Shown here: piece by piece, positions 35,816 to 46,771 of the stretch
Numbering within the stretch: position 1 is the stretch's first letter
Layout: each line of letters opens with the position of its first letter
DNA from: Pseudokordiimonas caeni
GTDB lineage: Bacteria; Pseudomonadota; Alphaproteobacteria; Sphingomonadales; Kordiimonadaceae
DNA: 64,000 nt
Direction: 5' to 3'
Assembly: GCF_026719705.1 (NCBI RefSeq)
Contig: NZ_JAPPRR010000001.1
Location: 1,857,531 to 1,921,530 of the forward strand
Made by a program: the position numbers and the translations under genes
The notes under the pieces: model-generated
What the model was told of the DNA's origin: nothing
Databases searched by the model: none
Seen by the model: only the letters and a program-made list of their open reading frames with translations

Positions 35816-36516
35816 CAGATCAGCCCCTCGGACTTGAAGCTGGTGTGACCTTTTAGGCCAATGATCAGGTGATCATGCACCGCGATGCCAAGCTTGCTGC
35901 AGGCATCCGACACTTCCTTCGTCATGGCGATATCGGCACGCGAAGGCGTCGTGTCGCCCGACGGGTGATTGTGGACAAGGATCAGCGCGGATGCGCCAAG
36001 CTCCAGCGCCCGCCGCACCACCTCGCGCGGGTAGACCGGCGTCTGGTCCACGGTGCCCTCGCCTTGCACCTCGTCCGCGACGAGCACATTCTTGCGGTCA
36101 AGGAACAGCACGCGGAAACGTTCCCGCGTGTCATCGGCCATATCGAGCCGCAGATAATCGAGAAGCGCCTGCCAGTTTGACAGCACCGGTCGGGCTGTCA
36201 CCTGTTCCTTCGCCATATGAAGGGCCGCCGCCTTCACAGTCAGGAGCGTCGCGGCCATTGCATCGGAAAGGCCCGCCGCACGCAAGGCACCAGCATCAGC
36301 GGCAAGCAGGCGACCGAGCGAGCCGAAACGGGTGATCAGGCCTTTCGCCATCGGCTTCACATCGCGGCGCGGGATTGCCAGAAACAGCAGAAGTTCAAGG
36401 AGTTCATAGTCAGCTACCCCGTCCGGACCTGCCTTCAGGAACCGCTCGCGCAGGCGCTGGCGGTGCCCGGCGGTATGATCCTTGACAGGCGTTTCGGGGA
36501 AGAGCTGATCCGTCAT
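35815..36516 (-). CDS. radC: RadC family JAB-domain protein
   Basis: This 233-residue RadC has an N-terminal helix-hairpin-helix-like region (ALRAAGLSDAMAATLLTVKA) and a JAB metalloprotease-like domain with ILVHNHPSGDTTPSRADIAMT. Despite the name its DNA-repair role is disputed. It sits 6 bases after map and one base before the NUDIX start, in the operon sfsA-map-radC-NUDIX. Confidence 0.95.
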   Translation of the reverse strand: MTDQLFPETPVKDHTAGHRQRLRERFLKAGPDGVADYELLELLLFLAIPRRDVKPMAKGLITRFGSLGRLLAADAGALRAAGLSDAMAATLLTVKAAALHMAKEQVTARPVLSNWQALLDYLRLDMADDTRERFRVLFLDRKNVLVADEVQGEGTVDQTPVYPREVVRRALELGASALILVHNHPSGDTTPSRADIAMTKEVSDACSKLGIAVHDHLIIGLKGHTSFKSEGLI

Positions 36517-36522
36517 GAAACC

Positions 36523-37347
36523 TCAGAGCGCATAGGGCGGCTGAAACAGCCCTTTCGGGGAAAGCGTGAAAATTTCGTAGCCATCCTCGGTGACGGCAAG
36601 CGTGTGTTCAAACTGGGCCGACAGGCTCTTGTCACGCGTCACTGCCGTCCAGCCATCGTTCAGCACCTTGCAGTCCGGTCGGCCGGCGTTCACCATCGGC
36701 TCGATCGTGAAGAACATGCCGGGCTTCAGTTCCGGCCCCTGTCCCGGCTTGCCATAATGCACAACGCTGGGCTCATCATGGAAAACCCGGCCGATGCCGT
36801 GGCCGCAGAAATCACGAACGACCGAGAAACGGTTGGCTTCCACATGAGACTGGATCGCATGGCCGATATCGCCGAGCGTGGCGCCGGGCTTCACAGCCTC
36901 GATGCCTTTCCACATGGCCTCGAAGGTCACCTTCACCAGCCGTTCGGCCAGCACCTTGGGCTTGCCGACGAAATACATGCGGCTGGTGTCGCCGTACCAG
37001 CCATCAAGGATCACAGTGATATCGATATTCACGATATCGCCGTCCTTCAGGATCTTCTCGCCCGGAATGCCGTGGCAGATCACATGGTTGACCGACGTAC
37101 AGATGGATTTCGGGAAGCCCTTGTAATTCAGGGGCGCCGGGATGGCGTTATGCTCGATGATGAAATCATGGCAAAGCTGATTGAGCGTCTCGGTCGTCAC
37201 GCCCGGCACCACATGCGGCGTGATGAAATCCAGTACCTCGGCCGCCAGCTTGCCTGCCGCGCGCATGCCCGGGAAGGCATCGGGGCCATGGAGCTTGATG
37301 GCGCCGGTGCGGGATTCAGGGCTTTCGATGGCGTCGATATAGGTCAT
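36523..37347 (-). CDS. map: Type I methionine aminopeptidase
   Basis: This 274-residue enzyme removes N-terminal Met. Metal ligands appear in GDIVNIDITVILDGWYGDTSRMY (two Asp), CGHGIGRVFHDEP (His), FTIEPMV (Glu) and SAQFEHTLAVTEDG (Glu). The length is typical for the bacterial type I enzyme. It lies 15 bases after sfsA. Confidence 0.96.
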   Translation of the reverse strand: MTYIDAIESPESRTGAIKLHGPDAFPGMRAAGKLAAEVLDFITPHVVPGVTTETLNQLCHDFIIEHNAIPAPLNYKGFPKSICTSVNHVICHGIPGEKILKDGDIVNIDITVILDGWYGDTSRMYFVGKPKVLAERLVKVTFEAMWKGIEAVKPGATLGDIGHAIQSHVEANRFSVVRDFCGHGIGRVFHDEPSVVHYGKPGQGPELKPGMFFTIEPMVNAGRPDCKVLNDGWTAVTRDKSLSAQFEHTLAVTEDGYEIFTLSPKGLFQPPYAL

Positions 37348-37362
37348 GGCGTGTCTTTACTT

Positions 37363-38097
37363 TCAACCGGCGGCGGGGGCCTCGAGCCCTTCTGCCTGCA
37401 AATATAGGGGAAGTGCGCCACCAAGCGCAATCGCATCGGGCGATAGATGGCAGGCCCGGACAAGGATTTCAACGCCGGCGTGATGCGCCTCGCTGAGCGC
37501 CGCTGCATATTTGGGGTCGATTTCCCACGCCGGACGGAAAGCCGAGCAGTCGCCCCGCTGCACCAGAAACAGCATCACGGCGCGCTCGCCCGCGGCCGCA
37601 ACCGCCATCAGTTCGTGCAGGTGTTTGGTGCCGCGTGCGGTGACCGAGTCCGGGAACCGGGCTTCATCGCCTACGCGCAGCGATACATTCTTGATCTCGA
37701 CATAGGCAGGCGGGCGGCCTTCGCCTTCCAGAAGAAGGTCGATCCGGCTCGCTTCGCCATAGGGCACCTCGCGCCGGATATTGTCGTATCCTGCAAGCTC
37801 AGGAATCAGCCCTGCCCCGATGGCCATTTCCGCCAGCCGGTTCGGATGCGCTGTATTGATGCCAACCAGATAGCCGTCCACCTCGATCATCTCCCACCGC
37901 CAGGCGAGCTTCGCCTTCGGGTTTTTGTTCGGTGAAAGATAGACCTTTGAGCCCGACTTGTTGCAGCCGAGCATCGATCCCGGATTGGCGCAGTGGGCAA
38001 CCACCATCTCGCCGTCCGGCATCTCGATATCGGCCAGAAAGCGCTTGTAACGCCGCACAAGGCGGGCTTCCAGAAGGGGCGGATCGAAGCGGATCAT
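37363..38097 (-). CDS. sfsA: DNA/RNA nuclease SfsA family protein
   Basis: This 244-residue protein has LEARLVRRYKRFLADI near the start, VVAHCANPGSMLG, and a PD-(D/E)xK-like nuclease core, ASRIDLLLEG..AYVEIKNVSLR, as in SfsA. ATG 38097 gives the standard N-terminus; the extra 17 codons to 38148 look untranslated. It is first in the operon and diverges from the second TonB receptor; the 229-base gap holds both promoters. Confidence 0.93.
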   Translation of the reverse strand: MIRFDPPLLEARLVRRYKRFLADIEMPDGEMVVAHCANPGSMLGCNKSGSKVYLSPNKNPKAKLAWRWEMIEVDGYLVGINTAHPNRLAEMAIGAGLIPELAGYDNIRREVPYGEASRIDLLLEGEGRPPAYVEIKNVSLRVGDEARFPDSVTARGTKHLHELMAVAAAGERAVMLFLVQRGDCSAFRPAWEIDPKYAAALSEAHHAGVEILVRACHLSPDAIALGGALPLYLQAEGLEAPAAG

Positions 38098-38326
38098 GCG
38101 CGGGAGCCTAAAAAGGCCGGGCAAGCGATGCAAGGGGATAGTTGCCAAACAGCAACATAGGCCGAAAACCGTATGGGTTGCCGGGCGCTGTCGATCATTT
38201 TTCTATCGCGGATAGCGCAGGACTGTGACATTTCGGTTACGGATTTCGAGAAACCAGAGTCCGCATCGTCCGCCCGCACCCATCTGAGGCAGGATGATGA
38301 CCTTAACCCTTCAGTGGAGGAAACCC

Positions 38327-40507
38327 ATGCAATCCAACTGGCTGAAACGCGCCGGCATCCTTTCGCTTGGCACGTCGCTCACCGCCATTGCCTCGACTGC
38401 GGCTCTCGCTGCAGACGAAGCTGCCGGCTTTGAAGAGATCGTCGTAACGGCGCAAAAACGCGAACAATCGATCCAGGATGTTCCGATCTCGATCTCGACC
38501 CTCAGCGGCGAAAAAGTCAGCCAATTCTCGGAAGGCGGCGCTGACATCAAGTTCCTGGCCGCACGCATTCCGGGCGTAAACGCCGAATCGTCCAACGGCC
38601 GTGTGGCTCCGCGCTTCTATATCCGCGGCCTCGGCAACTCCGACTTCGACCTTGCTGCCTCGCAGCCGGTTTCGATCGTCATGGACGATGTCGTGATGGA
38701 AAACGTGGTCCTGAAAAGCTTCCCGCTTTTCGATATCGAGCGCGTTGAAGTCCTTCGCGGGCCGCAGGGCACCCTCTTCGGTCGCAACACTCCCGCCGGC
38801 ATCATCAAATTCGACACCGTGAAGCCGAGCCAGGAAACTGAAGGCTATGTGAAAGCAAGCGTCGGCACGCTTGGCACCGGCGTCTTCGAAGGCGCCGTCG
38901 GCGGTGCACTTTCGGACGTTCTGTCGGCTCGCGTTTCGGCGCTTTGGACCCGTCAGGACGACTGGATCGACAACGGCTTCACCGGTGAAGACAGTGCAAT
39001 GGGCGGCATGGACGACATGGCCGGCCGTATCCAGCTGCTCTATACCCCGAACGAAAGCATCCGCGCCCTGTTCAACCTGCATGGCCGCACCTATGACGGC
39101 ACCGCAGCGCTGTTCCGCGACCATATCTTCAAGCCGGGCACCAACGACCTGAACGACAATTTCGATTGGAACACGGTCTATTACAACGACACCCACAACA
39201 ACCCGCAAGAGTATGATTCGTGGGGCAGCTCGTTCAACCTGGCGATCGATCTGAACGACACCTACACGATCACCTCGATCACCGCCTACGAAACCGCTGA
39301 CGGCCGCAGCCTCGGCGACATCGACGGCGGTAACGGCCCGGCTGCTTCGACCACGCAGGACGCCATCGATGACCTCGAGCAGGTCACCGAAGAACTGCGC
39401 ATTTCCGGTCAGGCCACCGAGAAGCTGTTCGTGCAGGCTGGTCTCTACTATTTCGACAGCGACTTCACGATCATCACCTCGCCCTTCTTCATCCCCTCGT
39501 CTTCGGTTCGTCACACGAACGAAACCTGGGCTCTGTTCGGCCAGGCTGCCTATGACGTGAGCGAAGCCACGACCGTTACCGTCGGCGCCCGCTACACCGA
39601 AGATGACAAGACCCTGCACGGCGAGTTTGCCCTCGGCACCGTGTTCGACACCGACCTTTCGGGTGAGAAATTCACCTGGGACGTTGCTGTGAACCACACC
39701 GTGAACGATGACCTCAGCGTCTTCGCCAAGGTTGCGACCGGCTTCCGCGCCCCGACCATTCAGGGCCGTGACATCGCCTTCTTCGGCGTGCCGACCGTTG
39801 CCAAGGAAGAGACCGTAATCTCCTACGAAGCCGGCTTCAAAGCCACGCTTCTTGATGGTCTGATGCGCTGGAACGGTGCCGCTTACTACTGGGACGTTGA
39901 TGGCCTGCAAGTGACCGCCGTTGGTGGCGCTGGCAACAACATCTCGCTCCTCAACGCCGAGAAAGTTATCGGCTACGGCGTCGAGACCGATCTTGAAGTG
40001 ATCCTCAGCGACAACCTGACGCTGACCGGCGGCTTCGCCTGGACCCCGACGAAGATTAAAGACGACAATCTTCTCATCGGCGTTTGCACGGGCTGCCTGA
40101 CGATCACCGATCCGATCGTGACCACCGCAGCCGGCACTGCTGCCCGCGTTGACGGCAACCCGCTCCCGAACGCGTCGAAATATACGCTGAACGTGGCGCT
40201 GGACTATGCCCAGCCGCTGGACAACGGCCGTGAAGTCTTCTTCTCGACCGATTGGGCCTTCCAGGGGAAAACTAACTTCTTCCTCTTCGAAGCTGCTGAA
40301 GCTTACACCAAGAACACCTTTGAAGGTGGCTTCCGTGCTGGCCTGCGCTGGAACGACGGTCAGCATGAAGTGGCTATCTTCGGCCGCAACATCACCAACG
40401 AAGCCAACGTCAAGGGCATCGTGGCCTTCAACGCCGGCGCTGACATCCAGTCGGCCTTCGTTGGTGAGCCCCGCGTTGTCGGCGTAGCCTTCACCTCGAA
40501 GTTCTAA
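38327..40507 (+). CDS. TonB-dependent outer membrane receptor (second)
   Basis: This 726-residue receptor has a signal peptide (about 1-28, ending ALAADE) and a TonB box/plug start, EEIVVTAQKREQSIQDVPISIS. FDIERVEVLRGPQGTLFGRNTPAG follows in the plug, and the barrel ends AFTSKF. ATG 38327 follows TGGAGGAAACCC. Codon choice is strongly biased to a few C-ending codons and a strong terminator follows, both suggesting high expression. The ligand is unknown; no transporter genes are adjacent. Confidence 0.95.
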   Translation: MQSNWLKRAGILSLGTSLTAIASTAALAADEAAGFEEIVVTAQKREQSIQDVPISISTLSGEKVSQFSEGGADIKFLAARIPGVNAESSNGRVAPRFYIRGLGNSDFDLAASQPVSIVMDDVVMENVVLKSFPLFDIERVEVLRGPQGTLFGRNTPAGIIKFDTVKPSQETEGYVKASVGTLGTGVFEGAVGGALSDVLSARVSALWTRQDDWIDNGFTGEDSAMGGMDDMAGRIQLLYTPNESIRALFNLHGRTYDGTAALFRDHIFKPGTNDLNDNFDWNTVYYNDTHNNPQEYDSWGSSFNLAIDLNDTYTITSITAYETADGRSLGDIDGGNGPAASTTQDAIDDLEQVTEELRISGQATEKLFVQAGLYYFDSDFTIITSPFFIPSSSVRHTNETWALFGQAAYDVSEATTVTVGARYTEDDKTLHGEFALGTVFDTDLSGEKFTWDVAVNHTVNDDLSVFAKVATGFRAPTIQGRDIAFFGVPTVAKEETVISYEAGFKATLLDGLMRWNGAAYYWDVDGLQVTAVGGAGNNISLLNAEKVIGYGVETDLEVILSDNLTLTGGFAWTPTKIKDDNLLIGVCTGCLTITDPIVTTAAGTAARVDGNPLPNASKYTLNVALDYAQPLDNGREVFFSTDWAFQGKTNFFLFEAAEAYTKNTFEGGFRAGLRWNDGQHEVAIFGRNITNEANVKGIVAFNAGADIQSAFVGEPRVVGVAFTSKF

Positions 40508-40530
40508 GCGACAGACTATTGAACAAATGA

Positions 40531-40560
40531 AAAGCCCGGGCGGAAACGCCCGGGCTTTTT
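40531..40560 (+). terminator. Rho-independent terminator of the second TonB receptor
   Basis: A 12-bp stem, AAAGCCCGGGCG / CGCCCGGGCTTT, with a GAAA tetraloop is followed by further T residues. It lies 23 bases past the receptor stop and is a textbook terminator. It could also serve the convergent SDR gene. Confidence 0.95.
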
Positions 40561-40584
40561 GCTTTTTATCGAAGAACTAAGAAA

Positions 40585-41367
40585 TCAGACGAGACGGATC
40601 GAATGGCCACCATCCACCGGCAGGGCCACGCCGGTCACGTAGCTCGCCCCGTCGCCCGCCAGCATCAGGAAGGGCGCACGCAGCTCGGAAAGCTCGCCGT
40701 GACGCTTCGGCGGCGACTTCTGCACCATCGCCTTGCCAATATCGCTTTCAAGATAGGTGTCGTTGATTTCCGTCTTGAAATAACCGGGACAGATGGCGTT
40801 GACGCGGATACCGAAACGGAACAGCTCGGTCGCCAGCGCTTTGGTCATCTGCACCACCGCCGCTTTCGAGGTCGCATAGGCGAACTGCTGCGGTGCCACG
40901 CCAAGGCCGAGGATCGAGGCGGTGTTGATGATCGAGCCGCCGGTTTTGGCTTCCACCATCCGGCGCGCCCCTTCCCGGGCCACGCGCCACGCACCCTTGA
41001 GATTCGTGTTCATCACGAAATCCCAATCTTCCTCGTCATGTTCCAGCGCCCATTTGGGGCAGGCCACTCCGGCATTGTTGGCCACAATGGTGACCGTGCC
41101 GAAAGCTTCCTCGGCGGCATCGAAGGCGGCAGCCACGCTTTTGCCGTCCGTCACATCCATCGCAACAGCGAGCGTCTTGTGGCCGGTTTCAGCGGCGATC
41201 TTGTCAGCGAGCGCCTGGATGCGTTCGGTACGGCGCGCTGCCAGCACCACATGGGCACCGGCAAGCGCCGCCGTATGGGCAAGCTCGGCGCCGATCCCCG
41301 ACGACGCGCCGGAAACCAGCACCGTCTTGCCTTGCAAGCTGAAGAGTCCGTCCAGAAGCGTCGTCAT
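40585..41367 (-). CDS. SDR family oxidoreductase
   Basis: This 260-residue protein has SGASSGIG (cofactor), ANNAG, INTAS, the catalytic YATSK and a C-terminal ALPVDGGHSIRL typical of 3-hydroxyacyl or glucose-type SDRs. Arg residues after beta-2 (LAARRTER) favour NADP(H). ATG 41367 gives the normal start. It lies 19 bases after the glutaryl-CoA dehydrogenase gene, in one operon with it, so it probably acts on a hydroxyacyl intermediate. Confidence 0.92.
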   Translation of the reverse strand: MTTLLDGLFSLQGKTVLVSGASSGIGAELAHTAALAGAHVVLAARRTERIQALADKIAAETGHKTLAVAMDVTDGKSVAAAFDAAEEAFGTVTIVANNAGVACPKWALEHDEEDWDFVMNTNLKGAWRVAREGARRMVEAKTGGSIINTASILGLGVAPQQFAYATSKAAVVQMTKALATELFRFGIRVNAICPGYFKTEINDTYLESDIGKAMVQKSPPKRHGELSELRAPFLMLAGDGASYVTGVALPVDGGHSIRLV

Positions 41368-41386
41368 AGGGACCAGTCCTTTCTTG

Positions 41387-42583
<1,197 letters not shown>

Positions 42584-42732
42584 GGTTTCATTCTCTTTGG
42601 GGCGCCGGGCCGGGGATGGCCATGCATGCGCCGGGACAAGTCATTCTGGAAGCGCGACGATAGCCTGCCCTATTTGGCCGGACAACACCCAATCGGAAAC
42701 TGCCCGGATAGCGAACAGGCATCGGGCACAAG

Positions 42733-43704
42733 CTAGAACCAACCGGCCTTCCTGAGCCACACAACTAGCGCCACCCCGCACGCCATCAGGCCACCGGTCA
42801 CCCACCAGAAGGCGAAGCCGTCTTCTGCCCCCGGCATACCGCCGACATTGATGCCCAGAAGCCCGGTCACGAAGCTCAGCGGCAGGAAAATCGCCGCGAC
42901 CACGGAAAGCCGGTACATGTTGCGGTTCAGTTCGTCCTGAGTTGCTGCCATCAGGGCTTCACGCTGGATCTGCAACCGTTCGCCAAGGGCTTCAAGCTCA
43001 TCCAGCATCCGGGCAATGCGTTCGCCTGCCTCGCTGAAACCCAGTCGGTTGGTGTGGTTGAGCCACGGGAAGCCTTCGGCCACCAGTTCATCGATCGCCA
43101 GCCGCATGGCACCGAGATGCCGGCGATAATGCAGGCCAAGGCGGCGCAGGCGCGCGATCAGTTCGCGGATTTCCTCGCCTTCTGCTTCCTCGTCGATCAG
43201 GTCTTCAAGGTCGTTGGCATCGCTCTGGAGACCCGCAATCATCAGAGAGATGCTCTCGGTCGCCGACAGGCAAAGGGCAGCCAGCAGATCCCCCGCCTTC
43301 TTGGGGCCGCGGCCAAGCTCCAGCCGTTCCTGCACCCGGCGCACCGCCTTGATCGGCACCCGTTCGTAGGTCAGCACGCTTTTGCCATCGGTCCAGACGC
43401 GCAGCGAGACGACCTCGCCGGGTTCGGCGCCGGGGTTGAGGTTTGGCACCTTCAGGATCAGCAGCGCTTCATCGCCCAGGGCTTCGAAACGGGCGCGGGT
43501 TTCCTTTGATCGCATGGGCTCAAGGAGCGCGGATTCGAGTGTGTGCGCGGCACGCGGCTCTGCCTCGCCCTGCGGTTCCCAGTTCAGGCTGCCATGTTCC
43601 CAGAGCGCGCCTTCCCCCACCTCGCACGGCTGCGCGGTGGCGCCGCCCTTGCCATCCAAAGCCAGGCGGAAAAGCAGCGTCGCTTCGCCCGAGACCATAT
43701 CCAT
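42733..43704 (-). CDS. CorA/ZntB-type metal ion transporter
   Basis: This 323-residue protein has a cytoplasmic helical N-terminal domain and two C-terminal membrane helices. The ion-pathway loop reads SFVTGLLGINVGGMPG, which matches the ZntB form (GxNVGG) rather than the GMN of CorA. ATG 43704 has GGGAGGAG upstream. ZntB relatives move zinc with protons, although direction may vary. It is single. Confidence 0.9.
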   Translation of the reverse strand: MDMVSGEATLLFRLALDGKGGATAQPCEVGEGALWEHGSLNWEPQGEAEPRAAHTLESALLEPMRSKETRARFEALGDEALLILKVPNLNPGAEPGEVVSLRVWTDGKSVLTYERVPIKAVRRVQERLELGRGPKKAGDLLAALCLSATESISLMIAGLQSDANDLEDLIDEEAEGEEIRELIARLRRLGLHYRRHLGAMRLAIDELVAEGFPWLNHTNRLGFSEAGERIARMLDELEALGERLQIQREALMAATQDELNRNMYRLSVVAAIFLPLSFVTGLLGINVGGMPGAEDGFAFWWVTGGLMACGVALVVWLRKAGWF

Positions 43705-43784
43705 GCGGCTCCTCCCTTTCCGGACCGACAGGCTGCAAGCCTGCCCCAAGCGGGCGAAAGGTGCAATGGCGATGGGATGTTATC

Positions 43785-44990
43785 TCAGACGCGCTCGATG
43801 AGCAGCGCGATCCCCTGCCCCACCCCGATGCACATGGTGGCAATACCGTAGCGCCCGCCGCGCCGCTCGAGTTCGCGGGTCAGCGTCAGCGCGAGGCGTG
43901 CGCCGCTCATGCCCAGCGGGTGGCCGAGCGCGATGGCACCACCGTTCGGGTTCACATGATCCGCATCGTCCGGCAGGCCAAGCCCGCGGGTAACAGCAAG
44001 ACCCTGCGCCGCGAAGGCCTCGTTCAGTTCGATCACATCGATATCGCCGATCTTGAGGCCCGTACGAGCCAACAACCGCTCGGTGGCGGGGAGCGGCCCG
44101 ATCCCCATCAGGCGCGGTGCCACACCGATTGTGGTGCCCGCCACAATGCGGGCGCGCGGGGTGAGGCCGTGGCGTTTGGCTGCCTCGTCGGAGGCGACCA
44201 CGAGCGCTGCGGCCCCATCGTTGACGCCCGAGGCATTGCCCGCCGTTACCGTGCCGCCCTCGCGGAAGGGGGTCGGCAATTTGGCGAGGCTTTCAAGTGT
44301 CGTATCCGCACGGGGATGTTCGTCCGCTTCCAGTGTGCGCACTTCCTTGCGCGAAACACGGACTTCCACGGGCATGATCTCACCCTTGAAGAACCCGTCC
44401 GCTGCCGCCTTGGCTGCACGCTGCTGCGAGCGCAGCGCGAAGGCATCCTGATCGGCGCGAGCAATATTGTAGGCCTCGGCTACATTCTCGGCAGTCTCTG
44501 GCATAGAGTCGGTGCCGAAACGCTTATCCATCAACGGGTTGACAAAGCGCCAGCCGATGGTCGTGTCATAAATCCGCGCGTCGCGGGAATAGGCACTTTC
44601 AGCCTTTGGCATCACGAAGGGTGCGCGCGACATGCTTTCCACCCCGCCCGCAAGGATGAGGTCAGCGTCGCCCGCCTTGATGGCACGCCCGGCCATCGCC
44701 ACGGCATCAAGCCCCGATCCGCACAGGCGGTTGACCGTCACGCCGCCGACACTTTCCGGGAGGCCAGCGAGGAGAGATGCCATCCGGGCCACGTTCCGGT
44801 TGTCCTCGCCCGCCTGGTTGGCACAGCCGAGGATCACGTCGTCGATCAGCGATGGATCAAGCGACGGATGCCGCCTCACGAGCTCGGCGAGCGGCAGGGC
44901 AGCCAGGTCATCAGCCCTCACGGGCGCCAGCGCGCCGCCGAAGCGGCCAATCGGGGTGCGGATGCCATCGCAGATCCAGGCATTAGCCAT
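43785..44990 (-). CDS. Acetyl-CoA acyltransferase (thiolase), 3-oxoadipyl-CoA-type
   Basis: This 401-residue thiolase has the acyl-carrying Cys90 ([12 protein letters not shown]), ELNEAFAAQ, the His in [16 protein letters not shown] and the second Cys in [11 protein letters not shown]. Overall it resembles PcaF/PaaJ 3-oxoadipyl-CoA thiolases, but general 3-ketoacyl-CoA thiolysis is equally possible here. ATG 44990 is preceded by GGAGAGGAGACTTCCG. It diverges from a MarR gene, the likely local regulator. Confidence 0.92.
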   Translation of the reverse strand: MANAWICDGIRTPIGRFGGALAPVRADDLAALPLAELVRRHPSLDPSLIDDVILGCANQAGEDNRNVARMASLLAGLPESVGGVTVNRLCGSGLDAVAMAGRAIKAGDADLILAGGVESMSRAPFVMPKAESAYSRDARIYDTTIGWRFVNPLMDKRFGTDSMPETAENVAEAYNIARADQDAFALRSQQRAAKAAADGFFKGEIMPVEVRVSRKEVRTLEADEHPRADTTLESLAKLPTPFREGGTVTAGNASGVNDGAAALVVASDEAAKRHGLTPRARIVAGTTIGVAPRLMGIGPLPATERLLARTGLKIGDIDVIELNEAFAAQGLAVTRGLGLPDDADHVNPNGGAIALGHPLGMSGARLALTLTRELERRGGRYGIATMCIGVGQGIALLIERV

Positions 44991-45141
44991 CGGAAGTCTC
45001 CTCTCCTGTTGCCCTGATTTATCGGGCCTTCGGCGCCTCAGCGCAACGCTTTCGCACAAAGCTTCGCATTGCGCACAGTAATTTCAGGCACACGCGTTTC
45101 CCTGCATGACAAGCACGAAAAGGTCGTTATAAGCTATTGAA

Positions 45142-45588
45142 ATGACCGATGTTGACCGCCGCCTGCGCATTGCTGTCCGCTCCTTTGTGGACATTTACCG
45201 CGAAATCGAACGGGCCGCCCGTGTAGGGCGGATGACGATCCCGCAGTACAAGCTTTTGCTGTACTTGCGCGCCGGCCCGCAGCGCGCTGGTGAACTGGCC
45301 GCCCTTGCCGCCGTCAAGAAGCCGACAATCACCCCGATTGTAGCAACCCTTGAAGACCGTGGCTGGGTAGCGCGCGAGGCAGACCCCGATGACCGCCGCT
45401 CAAGCCGCCTGATGATGACGGACGAAGGACGCGTCGCCATGAATGCCTTCGAAAGCGAACTGGCCGAGGTGCTGGACACGCTCCTGCCGGAAGGCAGCAA
45501 GGAACATTTCTACGAGATGTTCGATATCCTCAACACCGCGCTTTATTCGAGCGTCGAGGAGCGGCTGCGCTATTTCGAATTCGAATAG
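45142..45588 (+). CDS. MarR family transcriptional regulator
   Basis: This 148-residue winged-helix protein has the recognition region GELAALAAVKKPTITPIVATLEDRGWVAREADPDDRRSSRL, the canonical MarR DxRxxxxxLT-like wing. It lies between the divergent thiolase and the convergent acyl-CoA dehydrogenases, so it is a candidate regulator of this beta-oxidation set. A phenolic or acyl-CoA ligand is plausible. Confidence 0.93.
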   Translation: MTDVDRRLRIAVRSFVDIYREIERAARVGRMTIPQYKLLLYLRAGPQRAGELAALAAVKKPTITPIVATLEDRGWVAREADPDDRRSSRLMMTDEGRVAMNAFESELAEVLDTLLPEGSKEHFYEMFDILNTALYSSVEERLRYFEFE

Positions 45589-45596
45589 CCAACAAA

Positions 45597-45622
45597 AAAG
45601 GCGGCCCCGAAGGACCGCCTTT
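45597..45622. terminator. Bidirectional hairpin between MarR and acyl-CoA dehydrogenase genes
   Basis: AAAGGCGG and CCGCCTTT form an 8-bp stem around a short loop, with an A-run on one side and T on the other. It lies 9 bases after the MarR stop and 20 before the stop of the convergent dehydrogenase gene, so it probably serves both. Confidence 0.8.
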
Positions 45623-45641
45623 CGCCCGAGATCAAACCCGA

Positions 45642-46754
45642 TCAGAAGCTGAGTTTTTCATACCGCGCCAGATGATGGTCGATGGAGCCGAAAAGCCCCT
45701 CAAGGATCGTTGCGCGCTTGAAATAATGGCCAACCGCCAGTTCATCCGTCATGCCCATGCCGCCATGGATCTGGATGGCATTCTCGCCGACGAATTTGCA
45801 GGCACGCCCGACCTTGGCTTTGGCAAGCGACACCGCAGCTGCACGGGCTTTAGCATCCTCGCCGAGCTTCAGGGTCGCCATCAGGGTCATTGAAACGGCC
45901 TGCTCGACTTCCATGAACATGTCGACCATGCGGTGCTGCAGCACCTGGAAATCGGCAATCGCACGGCCGAACTGCTTGCGTTCCTTGGCATATTGCATCG
46001 TCTGCGCATGCAGCTGGTGCAGGCAGCCGACCGCTTCGGCGCAGGCCGCAACGGTCGCTTCATCCACCACAAGCTCGATGTCGGCAAGGCCGTCTTCGGC
46101 GGTGAGGCGCGCATCTGCACCAACCGACACGCCATCGAACTGCACTTCGGCCGCCATACCACCATCAACGGTGGGGTAGGACCGCATGCTGATGCCGTCA
46201 GCCCCGGCTTCCACAAGGAAGGCGGCGACACCCGTCGCGGTTTTCGCTGTCACCACAAAATGCGTGGCCCAAGGGGCGCCGGCGACGACCGATTTCTGGC
46301 CGCTGATCGTGTAGCCACTGCCCGAGGCTTTGGCTTCGGTTTTCACAGCCGAGAGATCATACCGGCCGGTCGGCTCGGCATAGGCAAAGGCGACGATGGC
46401 CTCGCCCGAGATGATCTTTTCGATCATGCCTTCGGCCGCCGGGCTTTTCGACCGTTTCAGGAAGCCACCCGCCACCACAACGGTGGAAAGATAGGGCTCC
46501 ACGGCCAGCGCCTTGCCGAACTCTTCCATGATCAGCATGTTTTCAAGCGCGCCGCCGCCAAGGCCGCCCTGCTCTTCCGAGAAGGCGGCACCAAGGATGC
46601 CAAGCTCTTCGGCAAGTGCGGTCCATACAGCCGGATCGCGACCGGCGTCAGAGCCGGTCATCTTGCGGCGGGCTTCGAAATCATAGGCATCGGCGAAATA
46701 GCGCGACAGGGTGTTCCTGAGAAGGGTCTGTTCTTCGGTATATTCGAAATTCAT
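45642..46754 (-). CDS. Acyl-CoA dehydrogenase (second of pair)
   Basis: This 370-residue short-form dehydrogenase has MNFEYTEEQTLLRNTLSRYFAD at the start, VAFAYAEPTGRYDL in the FAD region and a C-terminal NAIQIHGGMGMTDELAVGHYFKRATILEGLFGS. The usual catalytic Glu of the YEG type is not evident at the C-terminus. Paired dehydrogenases like this often act as heterodimers, as for steroid side chains or branched acyl-CoAs (FadE-type alpha2beta2). It starts 17 bases after its partner. Confidence 0.9.
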   Translation of the reverse strand: MNFEYTEEQTLLRNTLSRYFADAYDFEARRKMTGSDAGRDPAVWTALAEELGILGAAFSEEQGGLGGGALENMLIMEEFGKALAVEPYLSTVVVAGGFLKRSKSPAAEGMIEKIISGEAIVAFAYAEPTGRYDLSAVKTEAKASGSGYTISGQKSVVAGAPWATHFVVTAKTATGVAAFLVEAGADGISMRSYPTVDGGMAAEVQFDGVSVGADARLTAEDGLADIELVVDEATVAACAEAVGCLHQLHAQTMQYAKERKQFGRAIADFQVLQHRMVDMFMEVEQAVSMTLMATLKLGEDAKARAAAVSLAKAKVGRACKFVGENAIQIHGGMGMTDELAVGHYFKRATILEGLFGSIDHHLARYEKLSF

Positions 46755-46771
46755 GGTTCTTCTTCCGTCCC

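Noticed and set aside
38226..38240. TGACATTTCGGTTAC upstream of the second TonB receptor as a fifth AraC site
   Set aside because: It matches one half-site only partly and no second half lies 21 bp away.
38303..40366. 687-codon open frame antisense to the second TonB receptor
   Set aside because: It is the mirror frame of a strongly codon-biased gene; the protein is low-complexity, shows no domain and lacks an RBS.
44991..45141. GTTATAAGCTATT near MarR as a fourth copy of the beta-oxidation inverted repeat
   Set aside because: The spacing and arm sequence do not fit GTTAG-N5-CTAAC.
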